Shown: positions 27,619 to 38,300 of the stretch, in pieces
Layout: each line of letters begins with the position of its first letter
How positions within the stretch are numbered: position 1 is the stretch's first letter
Assembly: GCA_016711925.1 (NCBI GenBank)
Contig: JADJSA010000001.1
Span: forward strand, 496,001 to 560,000
DNA: 64,000 nucleotides
Reading direction: 5' to 3'
DNA from: Candidatus Methylophosphatis haderslevensis
Lineage (GTDB): Bacteria > Pseudomonadota > Gammaproteobacteria > Burkholderiales > Rhodocyclaceae
The notes under the pieces: generated by a model
What the model was told of the DNA's origin: nothing
The model's database searches: none
The model's input: only the letters and a program-made list of their open reading frames with translations
Position numbers and translations under genes: made by a program

Positions 27619-28611
27619 TCAGCGCTTCTTCTGATACTGCGCCACCGCGCGGTTGTGTTCGTCGAGCGAGCGGGAAAACGCGCTGCTGCCGTCGCCGCGC
27701 GCAACGAAGTACAGATAATCGCTTTTCGGCGGATTCAGCGCCGCCTTGAGGGATGCCACGCCGGGTATGGCGATCGGCGTCGGCGGCAGCCCGGCGCGCA
27801 GGTAGGTATTGTACGGCCCGGCGGTGGTCAGATCGCGCTTGCGCAGGTTGCCGTCGAAGCGCGATCCCAGGCCGTAAATCACCGTCGGATCGGTCTGCAG
27901 CAGCATGCCGGCGCGCAGGCGGTTGACGAACACCGCAGCCACCAGCGGCCGGTCTTCCGGCCTGCCGGTTTCCTTTTCGACGATCGAGGCCATGATCAGC
28001 GCCTCGTAGGGCGATTTGTAGGGCAGCCCGTCCGGCCGCGCATCCCACGCCGTCTGCAGGCGCGTGCGCATTTCGCGGTAGGCGCGGCGCAGCAGCGCGG
28101 TGTCGCTCGACTGCCTGGCGAACAGGTAGGTGTCGGGAAAGAACAGGCCCTCCGGATGGGTCTCGGTGGCGCCGATGCGCTGCAGGATGTCGGCATCGCT
28201 GAGCAGGCGCGAGTCGTGCAGCAGGTCGGACTGCGCATCCAGCGCCGCCCGCAACTGGCGGAAGGTCCAGCCCTCGATCAGCGCGATGCCGACCTGGCGC
28301 ACATCGCCGCGGGTCAGCATGGTCAGCAGCGTGCGCGGTGTGGCGCCGGCTTCGATCTCGTAGCTGCCGGCCTTGATCGCGGTGGACTTGCCGAACAGGC
28401 GGGCGAGCAGCCGGAAATCCCACCCGCGCAGCGGCACGCCGGCGTCGATCAGTTGCTGGGTCACCGAGGTGAGGGTTGCGCCGGGCTCGATCGAGACATC
28501 GATTGCCGACGCGGGAAGCGCCAGCGGCCGGTTGGCGAACCAGGCAAACCAGCCGCCGAAGCCGATGCCGGCACCGACCAGAAACAGCAGCAAAAGCTTG
28601 AGCAGGCGCAT
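27619..28611 (-). CDS. mltG: Endolytic murein transglycosylase MltG
   Basis: A 330-residue inner-membrane enzyme that cuts nascent glycan strands. One N-terminal transmembrane helix (about residues 3-28), a LysM-like domain, then the catalytic domain with IMASIVEKETG containing the catalytic glutamate (E212) and the DPTVIYGLG block. Start ATG 28611 (MRLLKLLLLF) gives the expected membrane anchor. Confidence 0.93.
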   Translation of the reverse strand: MRLLKLLLLFLVGAGIGFGGWFAWFANRPLALPASAIDVSIEPGATLTSVTQQLIDAGVPLRGWDFRLLARLFGKSTAIKAGSYEIEAGATPRTLLTMLTRGDVRQVGIALIEGWTFRQLRAALDAQSDLLHDSRLLSDADILQRIGATETHPEGLFFPDTYLFARQSSDTALLRRAYREMRTRLQTAWDARPDGLPYKSPYEALIMASIVEKETGRPEDRPLVAAVFVNRLRAGMLLQTDPTVIYGLGSRFDGNLRKRDLTTAGPYNTYLRAGLPPTPIAIPGVASLKAALNPPKSDYLYFVARGDGSSAFSRSLDEHNRAVAQYQKKR

Positions 28612-28761
28612 GCAGAAACCATCGGCGCTCGCCTCGCGGCGAGCCTGTTGTTCGAGTTTTTCCGGCGCGCCGCGCGGCGCCTGCGGCGGCGCCACCGCCG
28701 CTGCGCGCCGACGATCTCCTATGATACCTTAGGCCCATCGCCACCTTCCCAGCGCACGCAG

Positions 28762-29800
28762 ATGAATCCGGCCTACCTGCCCCTGCTCGACGCCGCCCAC
28801 GCTCGCCTGGAGGGCGAGACGCTGCACTCGTTCGGCGACCCGCGGGCCGAACTCGCGGCAGGCGAATCCGGCTCGGTGATCGTGCCGCTGGTCCACCTGG
28901 GCCTGATCCGCGTCGCCGGCGACGAGGCCGCCATCTTCCTGCACAACCTGCTCTCCAACGATGTCAAGGGTCTGGCCGCCACGGGCGCGCGCCTGAACAG
29001 CTTCTGCACGCCCAAGGGGCGCATGCTGACGAGCTTCCTGATGTGGCGCGATGCGTCCGGCGCGATCCTGTTGCAGCCGGCTGCCGACATCGCCGCCGGC
29101 CTGCAGAAGAAACTCACGATGTATGTGCTGCGATCCAAGGCCAAAGTCAGCGACGCCGCGGGCGAAACCTGCCAGTTCGGCCTGGCCGGCCCGCAGGCGT
29201 CGCGCGCGCTGCAGTCCTGCGGCCTGGCGGTGCCCGAAGCGGCGCTCGGCGTGGCGCACAGCGGCGAGGCCACGGTGACTCGGCTCGACGCCGCGCGCCT
29301 GATCGTGGCGGTGCCCGCGGCCGCGGCAGCAGCACAGTTCGACGCGCTGACCGCGGCCGGCATGGTGGCGGCGGGAACCGCGGTCTGGCAGGCGCTGGAC
29401 ATCCGCGCCGGCTGGCCGCTGATCACCGCCGCGACGCAGGAGGAGTTCGTGCCGCAGATGGCCAACTTCGAGCTGCTGGGCGGGGTCAGCTTCAACAAGG
29501 GCTGCTATCCGGGGCAGGAAATCGTCGCCCGCACCCAGTATCTCGGCAAGCTGAAAAAGCGCATGTACCGTGCCTTTGTGGCCGGCGGCGATCCGCCCGC
29601 CAGTGCAACCGACCTCTACAGCCCGGATGTCGGCGAGCAGTCGTGCGGCAAGGTGGTCACGGCCTCCGCGCTGGCCGGCGGCGGCGTCGAGTTGCTGGCG
29701 GTCATGCAGATGTCGAGTCATGAGGGTAACGACGTCCATCTTGGGCACGCCCGGCGGGCCGAAACTCGAATTCCGCCCGCTGCCCTACGCGGTGTCGTGA
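28762..29800 (+). CDS. ygfZ: Folate-binding protein YgfZ, apparent frameshift near the C-terminus
   Basis: A tetrahydrofolate-dependent factor for Fe-S cluster enzymes such as MiaB. The family motif KGCYPGQEIVAR is present, followed by TQYLGKLKKRM. After HEGNDVHLG the expected tail TPGGPKLEFRPLPYAVS lies in the next frame: deleting one G of the GGG at 29743-29745 restores a normal protein of about 345 residues ending at 29800. As given, the frame runs on to 29862 with unrelated Cys/Thr-rich sequence overlapping the next gene. Probably an indel error; the protein may otherwise be made with an abnormal 35-residue tail. Confidence 0.88.
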
Positions 29801-29804
29801 TCCG

Positions 29805-30092
29805 GTGCGCATCGATTACTACGTGTATTACCGGGTGCTGCCTGGCCGGGAAAGCGAACTGATGGCCGCGCTGTCGGCGATGCAGGCGGCGCTGGCCGAG
29901 GCAACCGGCATCAGCGGGCGGTTTCGTCGCCGGGTCGATGACCCGCTGACCTGGATGGAGGTCTACGAAGGCGTCGGCGACCCGCGCCTGTTCGAAGTCG
30001 AACTCGGGGTGCAGGCGCTGCGGCACGGGCTGCACGAGTTTCTCGCCGGCGGCACACCGCGCCACCTGGAGCGGTTTCGCGCCGTCTGCTGA
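29805..30092 (+). CDS. DUF4936-family small protein
   Basis: A 95-residue protein starting at GTG 29805, five bases after the restored ygfZ stop. It has the ferredoxin-like alternation of the family (MRIDYYVYYRV...WMEVYEGV). It is often found next to ygfZ and the NRDE gene in betaproteobacteria. Function unknown. Confidence 0.75.
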   Translation: MRIDYYVYYRVLPGRESELMAALSAMQAALAEATGISGRFRRRVDDPLTWMEVYEGVGDPRLFEVELGVQALRHGLHEFLAGGTPRHLERFRAVC

Positions 30093-30104
30093 GGCGCGCT
30101 TGCG

Positions 30105-30884
30105 ATGTGCCTGATCCTGATCGCCTGGCAGGTCCGCGACGATCTTCCGCTGCTGGTGGCCGCCAACCGCGACGAGTTTTTCGCCCGACCGACCGCCCCC
30201 GCCGCTTTCTGGCACGACGCGCCGCAGATCGCCGCCGGGCGCGACCTCGAAGCCGGCGGCACCTGGCTGGGTATCAGCCGCGACGGACGCTTCGCCGCCC
30301 TGACCAATTTCCGCAACCCGCAGCGCCAGTTGCCGGACAAGCGTTCGCGCGGCGAACTGGTGGCGAACTTTCTTTCCGCCGCCACCACTCCGGCCGACTA
30401 CGCCGCGGCGGTCGAACGCGAGGCGGACCGCTACAACGGCTTCAACCTGCTGGTCGCCGATCGGCGCGAGCTGCGCTATGTCTCCAACGCCGGCGGCGTC
30501 GCGGCGGCCCTGGCGCCCGGCATCTACGGCCTGTCGAACCACCTGCTCGACACGCCGTGGCCAAAGGTGACACGCGCCCGCTCGCAACTGGCACAGTCGC
30601 TGGCGGCGATGCCGCAGACCGAACCGCTGTTCGCCATGCTGCGCGACGAAGCCATCGCGCCCGACGCGCATCTTCCGCGCACCGGCGTCAGCCTCGAATG
30701 GGAACGCCTGCTCTCGGCCGCTTTCGTGCGCTCGCCAGATTACGGAACCCGCTGCTCGACCGTCGTCACCGTCGGCGCGGACGGCGAAGTGCGCTTCGAG
30801 GAACGCAGCTTCGGACCCGGCGCCCGGCCCGACGGCACGGCGCGCCTGCGCTTCACGCTGGGCGAAGCGAGCGGCGCATCGTGA
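30105..30884 (+). CDS. NRDE-family (TANGO2-like) protein
   Basis: A 259-residue protein with the defining NRDE motif (AANRDEFFARPT) directly after the N-terminal MCLILIAW, where Cys2 could serve as an N-terminal nucleophile. GTWLGIS and ALTNFRNP are further family blocks. The biochemical role is unsettled; eukaryotic TANGO2 has been linked to heme trafficking. It overlaps the convergent GNAT gene by 32 bases. Confidence 0.85.
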   Translation: MCLILIAWQVRDDLPLLVAANRDEFFARPTAPAAFWHDAPQIAAGRDLEAGGTWLGISRDGRFAALTNFRNPQRQLPDKRSRGELVANFLSAATTPADYAAAVEREADRYNGFNLLVADRRELRYVSNAGGVAAALAPGIYGLSNHLLDTPWPKVTRARSQLAQSLAAMPQTEPLFAMLRDEAIAPDAHLPRTGVSLEWERLLSAAFVRSPDYGTRCSTVVTVGADGEVRFEERSFGPGARPDGTARLRFTLGEASGAS

Positions 30885-31299
30885 GGTGCTCGATGCCGGC
30901 TTCGAAAAACGGCGTGCCTTCGCCGGCGAAGCCGAATTTCTCGTAGAACGCCATGGCGCCGGTCTGCGCGTGCAGCACCAGATCGGTCTGCGCGAGCCGC
31001 TGCGACTGGTCGAGCAGCGTCTGCATCAGCAGGCGTCCGACGCCGCGGCCGCGCCACGGCTTGAGCACCGCCAGCCGGTTGAAGTAGCAGGTGCCGCCGC
31101 CGCGCGGCGACAGGCGGGCGGTCGCGATGGCCCCGCCGCCCGCCTCGAACACCAGCACATGCAGTCCCGCCTGGTCGTACTCGTCCCATTCGAGTTCCTG
31201 CGGCACGCCCTGCCCCTCGACGAACACGCGGTGGCGGATCGGCCTCGCCGCTTCGCGCGCCGCGTCCCACGCCAGCACGCGCACCAGGAATTCACTCAT
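30853..31299 (-). CDS. GNAT-family N-acetyltransferase
   Basis: A 148-residue acetyltransferase of the ElaA/YjcF-like subgroup. Acetyl-CoA-binding motif PWRGRGVGRLLMQ, N-terminal IRHRVFVEGQGVP and C-terminal AMAFYEKFGFAGEG. Substrate unknown. ATG 31299 overlaps the stop of the L,D-transpeptidase gene upstream (ATGA), so they are one transcript. Confidence 0.88.
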   Translation of the reverse strand: MSEFLVRVLAWDAAREAARPIRHRVFVEGQGVPQELEWDEYDQAGLHVLVFEAGGGAIATARLSPRGGGTCYFNRLAVLKPWRGRGVGRLLMQTLLDQSQRLAQTDLVLHAQTGAMAFYEKFGFAGEGTPFFEAGIEHLTMRRSLRPA

Positions 31300-31775
31300 T
31301 CGCAGATGTCGACCGGCGTGTGCGGCGCCACCAGGTCGTACAGTTCGACGATGTCCGCATTGCGCATGCGGATGCAGCCGATCGAGCCGGGCTCGCCCAT
31401 CGGCACCGTGTCCGGGCTGCCGTGCAGATAGACGTAGCGGCGCATGGTGTCGACATCGCCGAGCCGGTTGAAGCCGGGCTCGCAACCGGAAAGCCAGAGG
31501 ATGCGGGTGAGAATCCAGTCGCGCTCCGGATTCTGCGCGGCCAGCTCGGGCGACCAGATCTCGCCGGTCGGCCGGCGCCGCACGAACACGGTGTTCTCCG
31601 GCTGGTTGGCGCCGACTTTGGCGCGGATGATGTGGCGGCCGCGCGGCGTGCGCAAGCTGCCGCGCTGCTCGCCCGGGCCGTTCTTCGCCGTGGACACCGT
31701 GTAGCGCCGGATCGTCGCGCCGTCGTCGCCGATCAGTTCGAGCGCCTGTGCCGGGATGTCGATTCTCAGCCGCAT
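31296..31775 (-). CDS. L,D-transpeptidase (YkuD) domain protein without signal peptide
   Basis: A 159-residue YkuD-domain protein. The catalytic motif is present with H118 (YLHGSPD) and C134 in GSIGCIRMRNAD. It should form 3-3 cross-links or attach proteins to peptidoglycan, but the N-terminus (MRLRIDIPAQALELIG) has no signal peptide or membrane helix. Either it is exported by another route or it works on cytoplasmic precursors. It lies between tadA and the acetyltransferase gene. Confidence 0.85.
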   Translation of the reverse strand: MRLRIDIPAQALELIGDDGATIRRYTVSTAKNGPGEQRGSLRTPRGRHIIRAKVGANQPENTVFVRRRPTGEIWSPELAAQNPERDWILTRILWLSGCEPGFNRLGDVDTMRRYVYLHGSPDTVPMGEPGSIGCIRMRNADIVELYDLVAPHTPVDICE

Positions 31776-31776
31776 T

Positions 31777-32277
<501 letters not shown>

Positions 32278-32595
32278 TCAGTCGACGCGCACCGCCTTGC
32301 CGGTAATGGTGGCAGGTGAAGCGCTGGGCCGCGTGGCGCCGGGCCGCGAGGCGTTGGGCGGGGCGGCCCGCGACTCGGTCCCGGTGGCAGCCGGTACGCC
32401 GCCGCGCCTGCGCAAGGCCGCGAGGATCAGGGTTGCCAGGGCGAGCAGGATCTCATCGACGAAGGGGATCAGATCCGGCAGGATCAGATCGAGCAAGAAC
32501 AGTCCGCCGGTGAGCAGGAACAGTTGCGGGAAGCGCAGCCGCTCGGCAAAGCGCAGGATGAAGCGCGGGAACAGGCGGGCCAGCAGCGGGGACAT
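32278..32595 (-). CDS. Small membrane protein (DUF6116-like)
   Basis: A 105-residue protein. An N-terminal amphipathic segment (LFPRFILRFAERLRFPQL) is followed by a hydrophobic stretch FLLTGGLFLLDLILPDLIPFVDEILLALATLIL (two passes, split by the acidic DLIPFVDE). The C-terminal 40 residues are Ala/Pro/Thr/Arg-rich and probably disordered. Function unknown. I start it at ATG 32595 rather than ten codons upstream. Confidence 0.6.
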   Translation of the reverse strand: MSPLLARLFPRFILRFAERLRFPQLFLLTGGLFLLDLILPDLIPFVDEILLALATLILAALRRRGGVPAATGTESRAAPPNASRPGATRPSASPATITGKAVRVD

Positions 32596-32688
32596 CGCAA
32601 ACCTCCATTGGAACGAACAGCGCAACCGTCTAACGCGCGGATTGCCGCAGCGGGTTGACCGCCACGGCCAAATGCGAGTTTGCGCCTT

Positions 32689-33579
32689 TCATCGGTCCGG
32701 CGCCGGCTGCAGCGCCGGCATGTCCTCGCGCACGCGCAGAAAGCGCGCAAAGCGCGGCAGGCCGCTGCCGTCGTGGAACCCGACATGGCGGTAGCTGACC
32801 CAGCTTCCGGGCGGCGGCGGATCGCGCCGCTGCGCATCAGAAAACCCGCTGCCGAGGCGAAAGCGTTTGCCGTCGGGCATCTCGACCAGCAGCGCGCCCA
32901 GCATGCCGGCAAACTTGCCCTGTCCTGGAACATGGCCGACGACCCGCGCTTCCGCGTCCTCGAACGGTTTGAGCTTGAGCAGGTCGTCGCTGCGCTCGGC
33001 GCGGTAGCGCGATGCACCGCGGTGGAGCATCAAACCCTCGCCGCCCTCGCGCACCACCCGGTCGAGCATGCTTGCGAGTTCGCCCCGGCTGCGCACGCGC
33101 GTCTGCGCAACCGTCTGCACCCAGGGCTTGCCGATCCGCCGCACCACGCTATCGAGTTCGGCGATGCGTTCTCTGAAGGTGGCGCCGCTTGCCGGCAGGT
33201 CGAACACCATGAAGCGCACCAGCGACCACTGCGCTTCGTCCGGCGACTGCTGGCGCACGATCGACACGGTACGTGCAAACTGGCCCCGCCCCGACCAAAG
33301 TTCGCCATCCAGCGGCGTCTGCGGCCAGTCTCGGGTAAACCAGGCAGGGGCGGCGATGCGTTCGCCACCGCGCGTGAGCAAGGCCCTGCCGTCCCAGTAA
33401 CCGCGAATGCCGTCGAGCTTCTCGCTCACCCAGTAGTCGTCGAGCGCTACCTGACCGCGGTAAACGTTGGCGAGCATCAGTGGCGGCGCCTCCGCGGCGC
33501 CCGCGCCGGCATTGCCCGCCGCCGTTGCCACCCACAGGGCCAGCATGATGAACTTGCCGATGCCTCTCAACGCACGCAC
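32689..33579 (-). CDS. Periplasmic ATP-dependent DNA ligase (Lig E type)
   Basis: A 296-residue minimal ligase with a signal peptide (about residues 1-29). The nucleotidyltransferase motif I is SEKLDGIRGYWDG, with AMP-accepting K54; DGELW and EGLMLHR match motifs III and IV, and DLLKLKPF motif V. The C-terminal OB domain follows. Lig E proteins of Haemophilus, Neisseria and others are exported and have been connected to extracellular DNA, biofilm and uptake. This gene stands alone between two unrelated membrane protein genes. Confidence 0.88.
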   Translation of the reverse strand: MRALRGIGKFIMLALWVATAAGNAGAGAAEAPPLMLANVYRGQVALDDYWVSEKLDGIRGYWDGRALLTRGGERIAAPAWFTRDWPQTPLDGELWSGRGQFARTVSIVRQQSPDEAQWSLVRFMVFDLPASGATFRERIAELDSVVRRIGKPWVQTVAQTRVRSRGELASMLDRVVREGGEGLMLHRGASRYRAERSDDLLKLKPFEDAEARVVGHVPGQGKFAGMLGALLVEMPDGKRFRLGSGFSDAQRRDPPPPGSWVSYRHVGFHDGSGLPRFARFLRVREDMPALQPAPDR

Positions 33580-33763
33580 CTCGGTCTCTCGCCGGGTTCG
33601 ACCGGTACTTCCGGCATGCGCCAGGCGGTGGCCAGAGCGATTTTGGGGGAACCGCCAGCCGCGTTGGCTTCGGCCGCCAGACCCCGGTCGATATTACGCG
33701 CCGGATTCATGCGCGAATCATAGCGGTTTCCCGATCGCGTTGGGGTTGCGGATTGCCGGCAAG

Positions 33764-33777
33764 GCCAATCCATGCGC
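33764..33777. repeat. Possible half copy of the dispersed repeat
   Basis: GGCCAATCCATGCG matches one arm (CGCATGGATTGGC on the other strand) of the repeat family seen at 41.9 kb. Only one arm is visible, so it may be chance. Confidence 0.3.
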
Positions 33778-33890
33778 AGCTCGCAGTCCCGGGCCGCACC
33801 CTCGGACCGCGTCAGCGACTTTTCAGGCAAGGCGGCCGGGGAATGCGTAACATGGAACGTATCGCCGATTCGCCGGGAAGGGGAGCGCGC

Positions 33891-34286
33891 ATGCCGCCAC
33901 CAGACCAGATCGATCATCAGCCGCAGCGCGAGTCACTGTGCCACATTTGGTTTCGCTTTTTCTGGCCGTTCCGCTATTTCCGCGACGTCACCCGCGGCTC
34001 CCTGCTGGAGCGCCAGTTGAACTACCGGCACAACCGCGCGATGCGGGTATTCCTGCCAGGATTCGTATTCAAGTGGGTGCTGCTGACCGCCCTGTGCTTT
34101 GCCCTAGGCGGGCTGCTCGACCAGCTTGCCGGACTGGTGATTCCTGCAGCCTGCTGCTTCATGACCGGGAGCTGGACGCTGATCGTCTCGCTGCTGCTGC
34201 TCACATCCTGGGCCTGGCTCGAACGGTTTCCGGAACTCTACGACCAGCCGCTGGCGGCTCGTCGCCTGCGGGATCGCGAGGATTGA
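33891..34286 (+). CDS. Small inner-membrane protein, function unknown
   Basis: A 131-residue protein with two long hydrophobic helices (VFKWVLLTALCFALGGLLDQ and SWTLIVSLLLLTSWAWL). An aromatic N-terminal segment, HIWFRFFWPFRYFRDVTRG, precedes them. ATG 33891 has AAGGGGAG at a good distance; earlier in-frame ATGs at 33843 and 33852 have weaker sites. It is not part of a named family that I recognise. Confidence 0.6.
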   Translation: MPPPDQIDHQPQRESLCHIWFRFFWPFRYFRDVTRGSLLERQLNYRHNRAMRVFLPGFVFKWVLLTALCFALGGLLDQLAGLVIPAACCFMTGSWTLIVSLLLLTSWAWLERFPELYDQPLAARRLRDRED

Positions 34287-34375
34287 ACTTTTCCCGCCCA
34301 AGGCGTCCTAAAGGTCGTTTGGGTGCTCCTGCCCTCGGGCCGGGGTCGGCACTGATTCCGGCGACGGGGAACACC

Positions 34376-35386
34376 ATGCGCGGTCCAATCCTGCTGCTGT
34401 CGGCGCTGCTATCCGCACCGGCGAGCGCCCAGGTCGATTCCACTTTCATAACGCGGCTGTCGCTGAGCGTGGTCAAGGTCAGCGCATACGCGGCCAACGG
34501 CAGAACCTTTCTCGGTTCGGGCGTGGTGGTGGCGCCGGACGAGGTGCTGACCAACTGCCACGTGACCCGCGCGGCGAACAGCATCATGGTGATCAAGAGC
34601 GCACTGCGCTTCCACGTCCATTCGCAGAAAGCAGACATGGATCACGACCTGTGCCTGCTCAAGACCGACGTCATGCCGCTGCAGCCGGTGGCGCTGCGGG
34701 CGTCGTCCACGCTCAAGCCGGGCGAGCCCTCGTTCTATTACGGCTACACCGGAGGCGTCGAGTCGTTCTTCGCGCAGGGCAAGGTGAGCGCACTGCATGG
34801 CGTGGACAGCAGTTCGGTAATCGAAACCACGGCCGGCTTTTCGCTCGGCGCCAGCGGCGGCGGGCTGTTCGACGAACAGGGCCGCCTGCTCGGCATCACC
34901 ACGTTTCTTGCGGCTGGGCATCGCGGCGCCTACTACGCGATGCCGGCGGACTGGCTCGAGCGCCTGCGCAAGCGTTCGGCCCGCAGTATCGAGCCGCTCG
35001 AGGGCAGTCCGCTTTGGGACAAACCCGAGTCCGAGCAGCCGTTCTTCCTCAGGCTGGCGCGCCTGACCGAACAGAAGCGCTGGGACGAAGCCGCCGCACT
35101 GGGCGCAACGTGGACGCGCGAGGAATCGGCCAATCCCGGCGCCTGGCTGTCGCTGGGCACCGCCCTGTCGATGCTGTCGAAGAATCGCGAGGCGCTGCCG
35201 GCATTGCAGAAAGCCTACGAGTTGTCGCCGAATGATCCGCGCACGTTGTTCCAGCTCGGCACCGCACTGGCGCGCACCGGCGAGAGCAATCAGGCGCAGT
35301 CGATGCGTACCTCGCTGGCGCTGGTGGATGCCGAACTTGCCGGCAAGCTGCAGCAGACCATCAACGAGTGCTCGGCGCTCTGCTGA
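34376..35386 (+). CDS. Secreted trypsin-like serine protease with C-terminal TPR
   Basis: A 336-residue protein. Signal peptide to about residue 19 (ASAQ). The protease domain keeps the full triad: H62 in LTNCHVTR, D91 (DHDLCLL) and S160 in GASGGGLFD, as in DegP-type enzymes but without PDZ domains. Residues about 215-330 form TPR-like repeats (NPGAWLSLGTALSMLSKNRE, NDPRTLFQLGTALARTGESN) that may bind substrate or partner. Periplasmic. It ends ten bases from the convergent purL stop. Confidence 0.83.
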   Translation: MRGPILLLSALLSAPASAQVDSTFITRLSLSVVKVSAYAANGRTFLGSGVVVAPDEVLTNCHVTRAANSIMVIKSALRFHVHSQKADMDHDLCLLKTDVMPLQPVALRASSTLKPGEPSFYYGYTGGVESFFAQGKVSALHGVDSSSVIETTAGFSLGASGGGLFDEQGRLLGITTFLAAGHRGAYYAMPADWLERLRKRSARSIEPLEGSPLWDKPESEQPFFLRLARLTEQKRWDEAAALGATWTREESANPGAWLSLGTALSMLSKNREALPALQKAYELSPNDPRTLFQLGTALARTGESNQAQSMRTSLALVDAELAGKLQQTINECSALC

Positions 35387-35396
35387 GCGCGACCGC

Positions 35397-38300
35397 TCAG
35401 GCGAGCCAGCGCCGCGCGTTGGCGAACATCCTGAACCACGGCGACATGTCCTGCGCGCGCCATGCCGCCGGCGCCCATGACATCTGCACACTGCGAAAAA
35501 CGCGCTCGGGATGCGGCATCATGATCGTGAAGCGGCCGTCAGCCGTGGTCACGCCGGCGATGCCGGCGGGCGATCCGTTCGGATTCGCCGGATAGGTTGT
35601 TGCCACCTTGCCCGCATTGTCGACATAGCGCATCGCGACCAGAGCATTGTCCTGCGCATCGACGCCGGCAAACACCGCCCGCCCCTCGCCATGCGACACC
35701 ACCACCGGAATGCGACTTCCCGCCATGTCGGCAAAGAACAGCGACGGGTTCGGTGGCAGTTCCACAGTTACGAAACGCGCCTCGAACTGCTCGCTGCGAT
35801 TGCGCTGGAAGGCGGGCCAGCACTCGGCACCGGGAATGATGGAGGAAAGATTGGCCATCATCTGGCAGCCGTTGCAGACGCCGAGCGCGAAGGTGTCCGG
35901 GCGCGCGAAGAACTGTTCGAACTGGCCGCGCAAGTCGTCGTTGAAAAGGATCGACTTGGCCCAGCCCTGCCCGGCGCCCAGCACGTCACCATAAGAGAAG
36001 CCGCCACAGGCCGCGAAGCCGTGAAAATCGGCCAGCCGCCGGCGACCCTGCTGCAGGTCGCTCATGTGCACGTCGTGGGCAGCAAAGCCGGCGCGCACGA
36101 AGGCCGCCGCCATCTCGACCTGGCCATTGACGCCCTGCTCGCGCAGGATGGCGATCTTCGGTCTGGCGCCGGCATTGATGAAGGGGGCCGCGACGTCCTG
36201 TTCCGGATCGAAGCTCAAGCGCGGCGACGGGCCGGGATCGGCCGCGTCGGCAAGCGCGGCGAACTCCTCGTCGCACGAGGCGGCATCGTCGCGCAGGCGG
36301 GCGATGCGATGGCTGGTCTCGCTCCAGGTCTGCCACAGCAGGCTGCGTTTGGCGCCGTAGACCAGCTTTGCGTTGCGCCAGACGCGAACTTCGTCGTGGG
36401 TGTTCGGATGGCCGATCGAGTGCAGGCAGTGGCCGAGTCCGGCCGCGCGCAGCGTCGCCGAAACCCGCGCGCGGTCGTCGCGGCGAATCTGGATCACCGC
36501 GCCCAGTTCCTCGTTGAACAGGCTGGCGAAGATGCGGTCGTTGAAGCGGCCCTTGAGCGAATCGGGCCGGCGGTCGAGGCCGTCGACATCGTTCATTTTC
36601 GGGTCGTAGCAGACGGTGTCGATCATCAGCGAGATGCCGCAATGCGAGGCGAATGCCATCTCGCATATCGTGGCGAACAGGCCGCCGTCGCCGCGGTCGT
36701 GGTACGCCAGCAGCAGGCCGTCGCGGCGCAGTTGGCCGATCGCGTCGAAGAAGCGCTTGAGCAGAGCGGGCGCGATGTCGGGCGCGAACTCGCCAACCGA
36801 GTTCCAGGCCTGCGCCAGCGCCGAACCGCCGAGGCGCTGATTGCCTTCGCCCAGGTCGATCAGCATCAGTTCGGTTTCGACGCCGTCTTCCAGCACCAGT
36901 TGCGGCGTGAGTGTGCGCCGCACGTCGTCAACGGTGGCGAACGCGGTGACGATCAGCGACAGCGGGGCGACGACCTGCTTCCTGGCGCCGTCCTCTTGCC
37001 ACGCGGTCTTCATGCTCAGCGAATCCTTGCCGACCGGAATCGCCACACCGAGTTGCGGGCAGAATTCGAGGCCCACCGCCTTGACGGTTTCGTACAACTG
37101 CGCATCTTCGCCGCGATGGCCGGCAGCGGCCATCCAGTTGGCCGAGAGCTTGACGCGGTCGAGGCCCGAAAGGTCGGCCGCCGCCAGGTTGGTCAGCGCC
37201 TCGCCGATCGCCATGCGCGCCGACGCCGGGCCGGACAGGCAGGCCAGCGGCGTGCGCTCGCCCATTGCGAACGCTTCGCCGCGATAGCCCTGGTAGCTCA
37301 TGCAGGTGACCGCCACATCGGCCACCGGCACCTGCCACGGGCCGATCATCTGGTCGCGTGCGGTGAGGCCGCCAACGGTACGGTCGCCGATGGTGATCAG
37401 GAAATTCTTCGACGCCACGCTGGGCATGCGCAGCACGCGCTGGCAGGCCTCGGCCAGTTCGATGTCGGTAGTGTCGAAAGGCGGCAGGTAGATGGCGCGG
37501 GTGGACACCTTGCGTTCCATGCGCGGCGGCTTGCCGAGCAGCACCTCCATCGGCATGTCGACCGCGTAGTTGCCGAAATGCGGATCGGCGACCACCAGTT
37601 CGCCGTCTTCGGTCGCCTGGCCGACCACCGCGAACGGGCAACGCTCGCGCTCGCAAATGGCCCGAAACTCGGCCAGGCGCGACGGCGGGATCGCCAGCAC
37701 ATAGCGCTCCTGCGCCTCGTTGCTCCAGATCTCGCGCGGACTCATGCCGGGTTCCTCGATCTGCACCGCGCGCAGATCGAACTTCGCGCCGCAACCGGCG
37801 TCATGCGCAAGCTCGGGCAGCGCATTCGACAGGCCGCCGGCGCCGACGTCGTGGATGGCCAGAATCGGATTGCCGTCACCCGCCTTCAGCCCGTCGCCTC
37901 GCGGGCTTCCAATCTGCCAGCAGCGGTCGATGACTTCCTGCGCGCGCCGCTGGATCTCGGGATTGCCGCGCTGCACCGAGGCGAAATCGAGATCGGCGGT
38001 GTTGGTGCCGGTGGTCATCGACGAGGCCGCGCCGCCGCCCAGGCCGATCAGCATGCCGGGCCCGCCCAGCGTGATGAGCAGCGTGCCGTCGCCGAATCGA
38101 ATCTTGTGCGACTGCTGCGCCTGAATGCTGCCCAGCCCGCCGGCGATCATGATCGGCTTGTGGTAGCCGCGCACTTCGCCCTGCACGGCCTGCTCGAAGG
38201 TGCGGAAGTAGCCGGCGAGATTGGGCCGGCCGAATTCGTTGTTGAACGCCGCCGCGCCGATCGGCCCTTCGATCATGATGTCGAGCGCCGAGGCGATGCG

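Noticed and set aside
27121..28761. Long in-frame extension upstream of ygfZ
   Set aside because: It is antisense to tmk and mltG. The conserved YgfZ N-terminus begins at ATG 28762.
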